DNA of 64,000 nt from Paralvinella palmiformis (Eukaryota > Annelida > Polychaeta > Terebellida > Alvinellidae). Numbering within the stretch: the first letter of the stretch is position 1; the number at the start of each line of letters is the position of its first letter. Below are positions 35,265-47,506 of the stretch, piece after piece. The stretch covers positions 124,001 through 188,000 of the forward strand of contig JAODUP010000932.1 of NCBI GenBank assembly GCA_025642065.1, given 5' to 3'. The translations under genes were made by a program, and so were the position numbers. The notes under the pieces were generated by a model. That model searched no databases and was not told where the DNA came from. It saw nothing but the letters and a program-made list of their open reading frames with translations.

Positions 35265-35725
35265 CTCATACCGAATTAATTTGACCATTTGTCAAGGCCG
35301 TGTGGGTCTATATAACGTCGATGTGCCTGCTAGTAGGCGATATTGGAATGGGTGATATGAAGCTGGCAGTAACAATAAAAACATGGATTTAGTAGTAATA
35401 GAGAATAATATTACACAATATGACATTGAAGAATTAATTAAAGACACAAAGATGGCCGAACGGACAATTAATGATGATGATTGGAGATATATACAGGTAG
35501 ACGTCGATTTACGGCCTACGTAACTTACGGCTGTTCGAACTTTACCACCGTCTGTACGACTTAAAGATAATTATAATATCATTACAAAGTATAATACATG
35601 TATACGTAAGGTAATTACAACATAGGCCCACTAATGACCACATCAATATACGACCGGTCGGTCGTAACCAAACAAGGTCGTAAGTTGACGACTACCTGTA
35701 AATGATACATTTGTATTATAAACAG
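35265..35725 (+). pseudogene. Relic B: CTLD exon split by a MITE
   Basis: Reads CQGRVGLYNVDVPASRRYWN, a TGA (35353-35355), then YEAGSNNKNMDLVVIENN, ITQYDIEELIKD and TINDDDWRYI. This aligns with exon 2 of genes 2 and 3 (SYDSCRKNDMDLLTIDN ... WRYMNGSEF). The first domain cysteine is changed to glycine. The MITE at 35494-35698 interrupts it after WRYI, and NDTF plus a CAG/GTAATA donor follow. It is a dead member of a more divergent CTLD subfamily. Confidence 0.7.
35494..35698. mobile_element. MITE inserted in a CTLD exon (unit 3 copy)
   Basis: Same element, same site and same TA duplication as 19152-19356. Confidence 0.75.
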
Positions 35726-36232
35726 GTAATATATACTGGTTATGGTTTGTGAATAATGTGTATTGATAACCGAAGTTACGAATTCGATCGATCAGCGTTT
35801 TGACTAACTCTATGGTGTTATGATTCAATCAGTTCTAAGGCAATAAAACAGTTGAATAGTCATGCTTTATTCGAGCAATAACACGAAAAATAAAGGTTTC
35901 TAGAACAGTATCTTAGGAACTCTGAATTAGCCATCATATATACACGTATGCTGCTTATTCGTTTTTTTTAAATCTGTTAACATGTTTGTCATTTTACGAT
36001 ATTATTTTTTAGCCATAACTGCTACTTTTTACGGTTGGAAATATTAAACTGAAAATATTAAACGTGGTGAGAATAATGGTACACGTCGTTTATACGTCAA
36101 GATCGAGAAAAATGAGGTAGACAGGTATAAAGATTAGCTAAGGCTATCTCGTGTTAATTTACTGGTTTGGGTAAAGACGAGCCTAGCTTTTCACAGGTTT
36201 AAAGCCTTAACACACACAACTTTATTTTCTAG

Positions 36233-36683
36233 TTATTTCAATGCATGTTCCATCCAGTGTGGTGGCAGAAATTGAACCTCTCTCAAATACTTCTCAGACT
36301 GTAACAACATTCGGAAATTATATTCTATTTTCTGGCATTGGTGAGCTAACTCAGGATAAAAATGCATCACAGGAACACACCAAATGCATTTATTTGGTAC
36401 ATTAATTAAAACAAAGCAGGATCAAGTGTCGACGCTATGTTACCCGGACAATATAGGTACGGGAAATCACGACAAAGGAGATTGGAGATGGCATACACAT
36501 ATCACTGGTATGTTAAAAGCTAACAATTTGGGCTTTAGATCAAACCAACTTGTAGATGGGAAGACCATTGTGGCAACTCTTAAGTCGGGCAATGTTCTAT
36601 GTCATGATGCCCCATCTACTAACGTTGAAACAACGAGGCTTTCATTTCTCGACTCTGATCATCCCTTTATTGGTTTATGCTGA
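36233..36683 (+). pseudogene. Relic B, second exon-like stretch
   Basis: Near-identical to 19891-20341: VISMHVPSSVVAEIEPLS after TTTTCTAG, stop at 36403-36405, and an overlapping 99-codon frame from 36384. Conservation merely reflects recent duplication and is not evidence of function. Confidence 0.35.
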
Positions 36684-36933
36684 TACGCTTTCGCAATAGG
36701 AGTACAATAGACCTGATATATCTAAGAACATTTTATGCATATTGTTTTCATATTATTTTCAATATTTCTCTATTGTGAACGTTGACAGATTATTAATCAG
36801 CCACAATGCTGATATACTGATTAAGCGATTGGCCTTACAGTATGTATTATTTAAAGGTTACTTTTATCTTTCTTGTTTACATACCAAATACATATATTTC
36901 TAGGGTATCATTCGTTCAATATGTTGATGTTGA

Positions 36934-36937
<4 letters not shown>

Positions 36938-37009
<72 letters not shown>
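36938..37009. repeat. (GA)n microsatellite
   Basis: GA tract with one TA interruption; paralogue of 20597-20660. Confidence 0.95.
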
Positions 37010-37011
<2 letters not shown>

Positions 37012-37145
37012 TGGGGATATAAAGAGAAAATTCATCATTACCTCAATCATTACTTCACTTTCTATCCCTCTATTATAATTGGTATAATACAAAATGACTA
37101 ACTCAACTATTGTCACTCTCAGTTATTTACTCAATGTTTCAATGA

Positions 37146-37187
37146 ACACACACACACACTCTCTCACTCTCTCTCACACAGAGAGAC

Positions 37188-37222
<35 letters not shown>

Positions 37223-37300
37223 CACACACATAAACACACACTCACTCACCCACACACCCCCCCCACACACACACACACACACAAACAGACGGCATAAACA
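37146..37300. repeat. Compound CA/CT/GA/CA repeat
   Basis: Paralogue of 20795-20950, with a run of nine C at about 37257. Confidence 0.95.
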
Positions 37301-37609
37301 CACAAACACACACTATAACATTCACAGCTGCTGATATGTAACTCAACATTTGTACATATATACATAATGTTTGGAGAGTTATCTTTCAATATATCTATCT
37401 CTACTACTCCAGTTCAACATCACCTTTAATAGGGCAAATGACGTGTTAGGTAGAGTGTACAATGTTATTGAATGTTTTAAATGATAATCTTTATAATCCA
37501 TTTAATTTATACCACAACATATCAAATGTAACTTTTTTGTCAAGCTCCATTGATTTCAGTATTATAATGTTAAGAAGGGCTCGGACACACACACACACAC
37601 ACACACACA

Positions 37610-38650
37610 TAACGGTCTGCTAAGGCGCCGATGTAATAGTGACGAGTAGGTCATAGTATTTATTGGATTTGTATGTTTATGAGGTATTTGACCCTTCAGC
37701 AAATATCACAAGGCATATTATGCTGCGGTTGAGAAAGTTCCGTTTTCTATGCGTGGAGACCATATTTCCCGGTCCCTGCATTCAAGAAAAGTTGATCTAG
37801 AGCTATATATTCCGTGCACTATTTGCGTCTTTGGAGGAACGCCGTTTAGATGTTTGGCCTGGTTATCCAGCATTTAAATGACTGTAGCAGACACAGTACG
37901 CTCTTAAAGCATGTACTCCTGACTCAGGAATAGAAACACTGCATCGCATCTCGAGCGGTGGCATTGGACACAGCTCGCGCGGTTGGTGGATTTTATATAA
38001 CAACTTATATAATTCACCTTGGTTGTATGTGGGAATAGAATTATCTTTCCTAGGTCCAGTTATGTCCAGTTTGTACTATGACATTCAAGATTAGCTCTAA
38101 TCTGCTTGTCATAAATAACATTTAAGAACTACAATAGTTAGAATAGCATAAATTAGGTCAGGTTTGAAAATGATAGCATAGTTCAAACAGTACGGAAGCT
38201 ATGACGCGCTATTACGGTCTGCTTCAGCGCAGATGTCAGTCTTTTAATAGTAATTAAGATAAACAGTTTCAATAGTAGTCGCTTCATGACGCCTGCCCGT
38301 TGTAAAAACTGATCTTTGAAGACAGTGACAATTGGGTTATATGGTTTATATAGTATTGCTTTGAAGAAAGATACAGCAATTAAAAAATAGCTATAAATAG
38401 GGCTGCTTAGATAATTAATCTAAACATTCTCACTACTGCCGTGATCTGACTTGGGTGTTCTACTCCCAAACTCCACGGCTGTAGGTGATTCGCTTTTTGT
38501 TTTTGCTTGGCGGCTTAGGGACTGGTGAGACATTACATATGTCTCAGCAAGAAAAGTCGCCACTCTGGATTCAGTCCCCTGAAGAAACGTCCAGAGTTTG
38601 AATTCACGGTTCGAGATTCTCTGTGCCTGTGCCTTATCATACACAGCTAA
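37610..38650 (+). repeat. Repeat X, 1.04-kb copy inside an (AC)n tract
   Basis: Unit 2 has an uninterrupted AC/TA tract at this place (21190-21274); in unit 3 AC repeats lie on both sides of this block. Near-identical words ACGGTCTGCT..GCG recur inside at about 37612 and 38214. Parts match 10576-11165 (complement) and 46173-46262 (complement). No transposase and no clear inverted ends. Mobile-element insertion is likely. Confidence 0.6.
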
Positions 38651-38651
38651 A

Positions 38652-38720
<69 letters not shown>
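38651..38720. repeat. (AC)n/(TA)n microsatellite upstream of gene 3
   Basis: Right-hand remainder of the tract interrupted by repeat X. Confidence 0.95.
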
Positions 38721-38723
<3 letters not shown>

Positions 38724-38799
38724 CGGTAACTGTATTGTTGTATAATATTCATATCAGACTAATCGTGATTTTATTGCTTACAAAGTATAACTATATATT

Positions 38800-39133
38800 G
38801 TTAATATTTATGATATAATATATTTATATAATCTCTCTACGCTGATCTTTATGAGTTGGAAACCAAATTATATTCGTCGAAACATTATCCCGTGTTTATG
38901 TTTGAAAGTTTAATCATAACGTTAATTTACTGTTCAAGTTGAAATTTGGAATTCGCTTTTCATCAACTATATACTGGTCCATAATGATTCTAGAAGAACT
39001 GTGGGATTTGGCTGTAGGCATATATATCATAAATAACACTATCAGAAAGGACTTATAATAAACTAATTCACGAAAATAAAATTTGCTGCCAAAAACAGAT
39101 ATTAACTGAACCGTAACATTAGTTATGTTGTGT
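38800..39133 (+). other. Conserved upstream block of gene 3
   Basis: Almost the same sequence as 21350-21688 before gene 2. Confidence 0.6.
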
Positions 39134-39171
39134 GCGCCATCTGCCGGAAAATAATATATTACTTCCGCATT
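39134..39171 (+). promoter_or_regulatory. Putative core regulatory module of gene 3
   Basis: Starts GCGCCATCTGCCGGAAAAT, ends TTACTTCCGCATT, 110 bp upstream of the gene 3 ATG; same layout as in unit 2. Confidence 0.45.
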
Positions 39172-39243
39172 AGAATTTCTACTAAACTGACGTGTTGACG
39201 ATACACATTACAACAAGACAAATTGATTGTTACAAAGTGTCTG

Positions 39244-40147
39244 ATGATCATGTTGGTGAAATTCATAGTCGTTATCTTAAGTAAGTATTACACTTTATAA
39301 TATATATTCCATAGTAAAATGAGTTTAAACAAGCGATATTAATGTATAATGTTGTCATTCTTATTACAGTTTCTGTTGTATGTGGGTATTCATACAATGT
39401 CACTGAGATCCAATGTGAAGGTCGTCTATGTCTTTACAAGTTTCATTGGCCATATCAATCAGGCAGATGGCAACAGAGTTATGATAGTTGTAGAAAGAAC
39501 GATATGGATTTATTAACAATAGATAACCAAGCTATGGAAGATGATGTAGAGAGATTACTTAAACAACAAACTGACAAAAATGTTAGCAAAATCTGGATCG
39601 CAGGACGAGGAACTTTTGATTACAAATGGAGATATATGAATGGTTCTGAATTTAAAGGTATTGTTTATCCGGGATGCTATTTTGGTAATAGGATTTATAT
39701 TTAGTAACGTATTTAGTGACAGCTTGCCCCATAATTCCCTTTTTTGATACCCTACCCCCCCCCCCCATATACCTATATACAATCAGGTTTCTTTGTAATT
39801 TTTCTTGGGTGTACGTAAATAGAATATTTTGTATAATAACATATTAATTATAATCTATATTATCGTCATCATCACGATCATTTAAAGGTGCTAAGTTATG
39901 TTGAGATTAACTTATATTTGTGTTAATTCTTATATTGTTCATTGTTAAAAGGCTAAAATGTATCCTGGTTTCCATCTGCTTGTTCTGAATAACCCGCTAT
40001 GCTGACATTTTAGGGTGATATATCATTGGAATCAAATGAAGTCCATAAAACTCAGATTCCATTATTAAACAAAGATCACGTGTATATTTACTCCGACATG
40101 TTTTAGCTATAAATGTCAATGATATTTTAGGAGAAACAAATTCATTA

Positions 40148-40239
<92 letters not shown>

Positions 40240-43200
40240 TTTTATATTGTATGTGTGTGTGGGGGGGGGGATCTTGTTTGAAGGAACAATGAACGCCGCT
40301 TCATAAACGGTGACAAATATCATAAATTGTTAGAGAAATACATTAATTAGATTAACACATGATCTTATTTAATCATATTGTTTATCAATTAACACACCAA
40401 GCTAAAGGAAACCTTACAAAACTAATGGAGTTTTGCTATTCAGGATCTAACTACAACAAAATATCCCTAACAAATAAACAGAGGGTGCCTCCCTTGTCTA
40501 GCGGTAGCGTGTTGGACCACATTTATTACCACCCGTGTTCGAACCTCACGTGGGCATATCTGAAGGTTGTTTCATCTTTGACTTCGCTTCATTGCCTTTG
40601 GAGGTTACTTGGCCCATTTAGCCTACAATATGCACAAAAGTGGCCTTAAAACGTCAATTATCAATCACCCTAACAAATAAACAAGAAATCATATGTACAT
40701 TTCAGTTGTCTAGGTAATGACTCCTAAATATACCAAATAATATACCTTTAAGGTGGCAATATTCACAAAGACATTACGTTGAGGGAATTTGTCAACCATG
40801 ATCTTTCCATATATTGGACTGGTTTAGAAATAACAAAAGTGTTCGCCGTCACATTCAATGTTCAGTTTTATTAATTTCACGTTGATTCGCCGCTAAATAC
40901 AAACATAAACAACATGTCTCATGCATTTTAATAAACGAATGTGTAATAAATATTCTTCGTTTTATTATAAGCTAATTTATGAAATAGATATATGAAAATT
41001 ATGCAAATATGTTTTTTCCGAAAACAAGTAATTGTACTTTAATATTCGCTCAACACTGCGAAAGAAATACATTATAGAGAGTATATATCGATATCAGTAA
41101 ATTATTTCATGTGATGTAGAACATGAATTGTATTGTAATTGAACAGCGTTTGGTTCAAACAAATATATGACGCGAGACACTCTCGTGCTGAAACACGAAC
41201 TAAAGGGCAACCCTGAATTGGTAGCTAGATGAATAAAGGAGGTAATCCCTCTCCACATTATGTTACTTCTATCACAACAAATGTAAATGTTAAGTTCAAA
41301 CAAGCTGAATACTACTCTTTCAATAAGAGAAAGGTATTCTAACATTTCATACCCTAACTTGGACACCATTCATTCTATTACATGTCTAACCTGTTATATC
41401 ACACAAGTATAGACGTCTAGTGTAGTATATGTATACATTTATTTGTTAAACTATTTCATGGGTAGCTCTTTTTTTAACATCTATGACGCCATTACTGATT
41501 TGTTGGACTATGGGCTAACGACTAAGGCACTCACTCACTCACTCACTCACTCATCCACTCTAACTGTGCAGGCTGATAGGTGACAGCTATAGTTGTTATT
41601 ATGTAGTAATACGTTTTCTGTGACATTGTATTAATTAAGATTTTAAATTAGCTAGCAAATAATTGAAACTTTATAAACATTTATGGATTTCATATGAGTA
41701 CGTCTTTAATATTGAAACAAGCTTATAATAATACAATAATATAATTGTCTAGATTTTTGCATTAGAAAATATTGAAAATATCTTCCCTTTCTGAGGTTTG
41801 AGACAAAATATCAAATTCAACTTCTATAATCATAATTTGAACTCCTTCTAAAAGATCATCAAATATAAAAGTGTCAGAAATATTTGATCCTGACTGTATA
41901 GTTTTAAAATAATCAGTCAGAAGCAAAACGTTGTGACTTGTCTACTTTACGGTCAATATTACTTGATATGAGTTTGCATCAATTATCTCGTTAACAAACC
42001 TACGAGATCACTAACAAGACGATATTAATTAAACTGTAATAAATGTATTAACATCAATATCATAAATATTTAGAAACACTTACCGTGATCTAAATTATTG
42101 ATTAATGTTTCGTTTAACAATTTAACTGTTCTTATTTTACAGTGGACATATCTACTATACAGAGTAAGGAAAATGACGCACACTGTTTATATTCTTCACT
42201 GGGTGCGAATGTTGTATACCAATATACCTCTGATCAATGTTATGAGAAATCGAGTACTTCTCAGCTTATTTGTCAGTATGACCAATCAGGTATATTTCCG
42301 ACATTTTTTAATGTCTAATATTTTGTTTTAATTAAATAATGTTTACTCAGAGAAAACAAGTTAAAATAACGTCTAGAGAACAGCTACAATGTTGTATAAT
42401 AACAAACTACATAAACACTAGGATATCTTAAACGTCAGCAGCTTACATCTACCGATTTTATTTTTTTATTTTCAGATACTGGACATTGTTATTCTGGTCA
42501 TTTGTCTTATGGCGGCAAATGTTACATAAAGACAAAATACGACGGGAGAGATGGGTCACATAAAATAGACTGGTTTAGTGGACAGACATATTGTAATGGG
42601 TTAAACTCAGATATAATTTATTCAAATATTAAAAGCGTGTTTCAATCACATCTAAAAGATTTGATGAATACAGACATTACACAACAACAAGTATGGATTG
42701 GGGTCACATTGAGTTATTGGTATTGGGACAGAGGTGAGTAATATTAAAATATTTAGATTTTCCTTTGTGATAGATAATATTAGTTGTTCTATCTAACGAA
42801 AAGTAACATAACATGATACCTTCATAAACAAATAAATGACACGAGAACTTATTATTTTAAAGTGATCTATATACCAATTAGAATTCAATCACACTTTATC
42901 ATTATAACGATGGCGTATTTTAGGCTTGTTAGAATACGATCCCGTCCTTTTCTTTTTTTTGTATAGTGGTTTTTTTGAAGAGAGGAATATTTTTCCCCCG
43001 ATATTTGGGTTTCTTTTTTTTGTCATTTTATTATCATTCGTTTATAGGAAGTTCTTCTGGAAAAGTAAATATACCAATACGTTACTACAACTGGGATGAT
43101 AAAGAAGGCGGAGATCCTTATAATAGATGTATTGTTATCGACCACAAGAAGAAAGATAAATGGCGTTCAGAATCCTGTGGCAGTTATATAGAATACTTCA

Positions 43201-44044
43201 TTTGTATGAAAAGTACGTATTAATGTCTCAAGTTGGACATTTTAATGTTGTTTTGATTCACATTTAAAAAACATTGTTGTTTGTCTTTGTTTGTGATATT
43301 CTTTATTTAAAGCAAAGGTGTATAAATTGTATATAAACAATTATCGTTTCTAGTTACATATTATTGATTTTACGTTCTTACGTTTTTGTCTGTTTATGGT
43401 TTAATTTATCCTTTGTTCTTCATACTTTAATTGTTAATGATGTGTATATAAATATTTTCTCCATTTCGTTCTACAGAACCTCTCCCTGATACAACTACTA
43501 CAAAGACCTCCATTAGATATATACCTACTACAGAAAGTATAAATACAGATCGTGTTACTGAAACAACAACAACTTCTTATACCATTAGTCTACCAAATGT
43601 TAAAAACCAGAATACAGGTTGTGACATTAATATTATTGTTATATTTGTGATTATTATTATTAGTAGTAGCAGTAGTAATAGTAGTATTGTTGTTGTTGTT
43701 GTTCAAGATTCCTGGAAAGTGTCTTCCTGAACTAATGCTTTATAAATATACGATTTACCAAAACATATCAAACTCAACATTGTAATCTACGACTTTAATG
43801 ATCATCGATATACTTAAGGGTATTGAGTAATATAGGTTGCCGTTGTCTCTTGAATTTTTGTATCTGTTCTAAACATACACCTGTTGCTTTCACAGATAAA
43901 TAATTATTATCTTTAAATCTCTTTACAAATATATTATTTGGGGTATTATAATACTATATATGTTATTTTTATAGCGCCTCTGAATGGTTCCTACTAGTAA
44001 AGTAAAGTCACTTTATTAAATATACATTATTATTATTATTATTT

Positions 44045-44083
<39 letters not shown>

Positions 44084-45454
44084 ATATTATAAGTTATTAA
44101 TATAATAGTATTTGATTTCAGTTTATATAGCAGTCAGCATTGTTGCAATCATTCTAGTTGCCGCAGCCATTGGTCTGACAACATTCTTTGTGAAGTATGA
44201 ATTTATTTTTAATCCCGAACGATCAGTGTTGTTAATCATTCATTATTTGCCCTTCTTTGGTCGTCTATGGGGCTCCGATAACCTAGTTATTAGAACACCG
44301 CAGAAAACCTATAGGTGTCAGTTCGAATCGATTCAAGATATCTCTGTTTATGAAGTCTTTCCAGGAAAATGACCAATCGGTCATATGTCCCAGGTAGGAT
44401 TAGTACCGAGGCTAAAGAAACTACTCACTCACTCAGTCATTCCTATGTAGATATCTGAAGGATGTTTCATCTTTGACTTCACTTCATTACCTCTGGAGGT
44501 CGATCGGCCCTTCTAGCCTACCATTTACACAAAACTGGCCGTATAACATCAATCATCGTCGTTATCATCATCACCCGACCACATGTTCCTAACACGTGAA
44601 ACTCCGAATCTAAACAGAACAATCAGTATAGTTCATCCTATTAGGTCTATTTGTCTCACAATATCCAACTCTACCATAATACTGATATTCTACAGGCCTG
44701 AACCTTTATATCTTATACTGATCATTATGGTGTAAGTTAAAGGAATATCGATATAACCGTATTCAATAATCCCAGGTCAAACAATGAAAGTTTGCTCCTA
44801 TTTCGAGGACACGGAAAGCACGGCCTGTGTAATTACGAGATATCAGTAAGTCTAAACATGATGAAAGCTTTTAAGTAAATATATTAACCTTTTAGTTAGT
44901 TATTTGCATTATTGCATTAACACTTCTTGCTTTTTTCTCATGAAAACATTAACAGAAGAAGGAAACGACGAGCAGCAACTGAGCATTACACGGAGGATCA
45001 AGACAACCCAACATCTTCAACCCAATCTGCAACCGGTGGGCCCGAATATGCTAACATTGCTTTCGTCCCAAACGAGGATGGTGTTACCCAAGAGGAGGCG
45101 CCATCTCCGTATGCTGAAGTTGGATTCGGCGAAAGGTTCAATAACCTTCTAGAAAAGAAACGTCCCAAATTCGCCGGAAAAAAACGCAATGGAGACGAAA
45201 AAAACACCAAAAGAGCGATTAAGAAGACCCGTCATACGAAATCATCGAAACATAATGATAAAGAAACAGTTCACGATGATGACTCGTCTCCTGGTGAACA
45301 GCCAGACGAGTCAAAGCCAGTAATGACTTATAAACAGGCACCATCTGGTGATCTTTACGCCGTTGTTAACAAGGACGATAATCGAGAAGGAAAGATCAAA
45401 CACATTGCCACAGAACAAGGTGATTTGTATGCCGTGTCACTGAACAAGTCGTAA
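39244..45454 (+). CDS. Gene 3: two-CTLD transmembrane receptor with tyrosine-rich tail
   Basis: Eight exons: 39244-39280, 39370-39657, 42143-42289, 42476-42733, 43048-43212, 43477-43617, 44122-44194, 44956-45454. GT-AG throughout, phases agree, 535 aa. Signal peptide, CTLD1 (about 30-157), CTLD2 (about 160-298), Thr-rich stalk (299-345) and their introns are nearly identical to gene 2. The membrane span (starting VYIAVSIVAIILVAAAIG), the basic stop-transfer KRRKRR and the tail (370-535) are clearly different and resemble gene 0. Tail tyrosines: EHY381, EY401ANI, PY422AEV, DLY504AVV and DLY528AVS. Sugar-binding EPN/QPD and WND motifs are absent. Intron 6 ends in a (TAG)n tract at the point where similarity to gene 2 collapses. 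Intron 7 is enlarged by SINE insertions. Confidence 0.85.
40150..40246. repeat. (TA)n then (TTTA)n microsatellite
   Basis: TA tract passing into TTTA repeats, then TG and a G10 run at about 40261. About 1.3 kb present here in gene 2 (including the ectopic exon) is missing. Confidence 0.95.
40481..40667 (+). mobile_element. SINE-A, complete copy with 16-bp target duplication, intron 2 of gene 3
   Basis: Head TCTAGCGGTAGCGTGTTGG and GTGTTCGAACCTC, then the full body to GGCCTTAAAACGTCAAT. The flanks CCCTAACAAATAAACA at 40465-40480 and 40668-40683 are a perfect target duplication. The same insertion is in gene 2, so it predates that duplication. Confidence 0.9.
43829..44045 (+). mobile_element. 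Non-LTR retrotransposon 3' end in intron 6 of gene 3
   Basis: Same truncated element at the same place as 27290-27506 in gene 2, ending in ATT repeats. The near-identity between genes 2 and 3 ends just after it. Confidence 0.75.
44046..44092. repeat. (TAG)n microsatellite at the gene 2/gene 3 divergence point
   Basis: Trinucleotide tract directly after the non-LTR tail. Left of it intron 6 matches gene 2 almost base for base; right of it only distantly. Confidence 0.9.
44262..44440 (+). mobile_element. SINE-B in intron 7 of gene 3
   Basis: tRNA-like head GGGGCTCCGATAACCTAGTT (A box region) and CAGTTCGAATCGATTC (B box), body with GTCATATGTCCCAGGTAGG, tail CTCACTCACTC. Confidence 0.65.
44451..44577 (+). 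mobile_element. SINE-A, 5'-truncated, intron 7 of gene 3
   Basis: Begins in the body at ATATCTGAAGGATGTTTCA and runs to CATCAATCATCG with a CATCATC tail. The tRNA-like head is missing. Confidence 0.8.
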
Positions 45455-46172
45455 CACAGTCAGTATACTATAAAATATCTAGCCTAGAAAATGTTATATA
45501 AAGTGTTTAGATGAAACCTGATATATAGCGTTCAGGTGGCTTCAAAAGTCTTCTACATTTGATTGGATCCTGATTGGATAATGCATCTTGCGCAAATAGC
45601 GGGAATTAACAGAATAACATTGTACTTATATTATTTAATGATATTATGTTATCCAAGTTGTATGCTTAATAGGTCTTTAAAATGGTACAAAAACATTATG
45701 TATATGCGTGCATGCGTTCGTACGTTTTCTTGACATTTTCATGAAAGATGCTATATCTAGCTGTTCTATATTACTAAGCAATCTGCCTACATTTATCATG
45801 TATACAAAGAGGAAGATTTCTGCGCGATTATGTCAAATTAAATGCTATTTCATATATTTTGGGTACAGCCAAGAATAAAAATTGGAAATACTATGTGTCT
45901 TATTAGCTTGACTGGATCAGTATCGAATGTGCGAAAAAGGTTTGTTGCAGGTGTATAGATTGAACTAAACATCATGCTTATGGGAGGTTTCTGAATTGCT
46001 GATGAATCAAGTTGGGATAAATGTCGGCGTTTCTCCTCACCAGAGGCCGGGTGACTTCGAATGGGGAATTTCCCACTTAATAGCCCACTACTCAATGACG
46101 GGGTCTTATCTTATGGAAGTTTTGAGTTAAATATTAATGGTGTAATCGCGGTTTTACTGGAGCCTTTAACTA
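45455..46172. other. 3' UTR and flank of gene 3
   Basis: No gene. The stretch 45850-46100 is a diverged relative of the flanks after pseudogene 1 and gene 2. Confidence 0.5.
45874..45879 (+). terminator. Putative polyadenylation signal of gene 3
   Basis: AATAAA 420 bp after the stop, in the position corresponding to 9936 and 29389. Confidence 0.35.
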
Positions 46173-46262
46173 CCACAGAGAATCTCGAACCGTGAATTCA
46201 AACTCTGGACGTTTCTTCAGGGGACTGAATCCAGAGTGGCGAATTTTCTTGTTGAGACATGT
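46173..46262 (-). repeat. Repeat X fragment
   Basis: Complement of about 38530-38620, nearly identical by eye (AGAATCTCGAACCGTGAATT). Again next to a TG tract. Confidence 0.7.
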
Positions 46263-46608
<346 letters not shown>

Positions 46609-47498
46609 TCTGATGTCAAATAAACAAGAATTGAGTATATCACTCAGTTGTTTGTCCTAAAGACCATCGTAGTACCTCTCATTTTTTATAAGATCTGTTA
46701 AATAGACCAGTGAGTCATAACGAAACCTGAGATATACCTGTGTCACAGGACCGTGACGCTTTCTTCACGAACGGTCAACTTTAATATACTGAAAGAAAAG
46801 CTTAATTAGAACAAACTTCAACCCAAGCTGTAAATATTTATAACTTTCATATCAATGTATCAAATGTCACTTCATCTCGGAAGTATTGTTGAAGACTTGC
46901 TTTTGAAGGTCTTTATTGATAAAATTGATATTTGTTTAGATTGTCTGTCTGACTGTGTGTGTGTGTGTGTGAGTGTGCGTGCGTGTGTGCGTGTATGCAT
47001 TCGTGTGTATGTGCGTGTGGCTCAGTCACGAATAAAAGCCCACCATACGCACCGTCGAATAAAACAAATATGAATCTTATATAGACAGCTCACAGTCAAT
47101 GTTGCATGCATATTTTACGGTAAGTGAACACTAATAACATTGTCTTGTCTATAAACATTGTCTATTTTTACTTATTACGTGTCCTCTCATGCTAACCTCA
47201 GTTTTGCTAGAATATTCAATGAACTGAACAAGGGTGTCGCCATCTGTTGAATGGTGGGAGACTTAGCAAATGGCCGAGCCTCTCTGATCAGGGCCTACCC
47301 CTTGGTAGAAGGGTTCAATGGAAATAATAGTTTTCACTTTGACTTGGATTGTTGTTTAATTAACTAGTTTCTTAAATTACAATTTTCAACAATACCAACA
47401 CCCTACAAGCACTACAACATGTGCATATAACGGAAACGAGTGCATAACTGTGTGCAAAACTGGATTCCGATTGTCATTTTGAGAGCCAATAGAAGGAT
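46609..47498. other. Intergenic, end of the CTLD array
   Basis: No gene. A TG/CG tract lies at about 46953-47020. Around 47220-47290 (CGCCATCTGTTGAATGG, TTAGCAAATGG) it resembles 30120-30180 after gene 2. This is the last recognisable trace of the duplicated unit. Confidence 0.5.
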
Positions 47499-47506
47499 GT
47501 AATAAC

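Noticed and set aside
44956..45454. Canonical ITIM/ITAM annotation of the tail
   Set aside because: The -2 residues are D or P and the paired spacing (24) is not that of an ITAM; YxNx and YxxV wording is safer.
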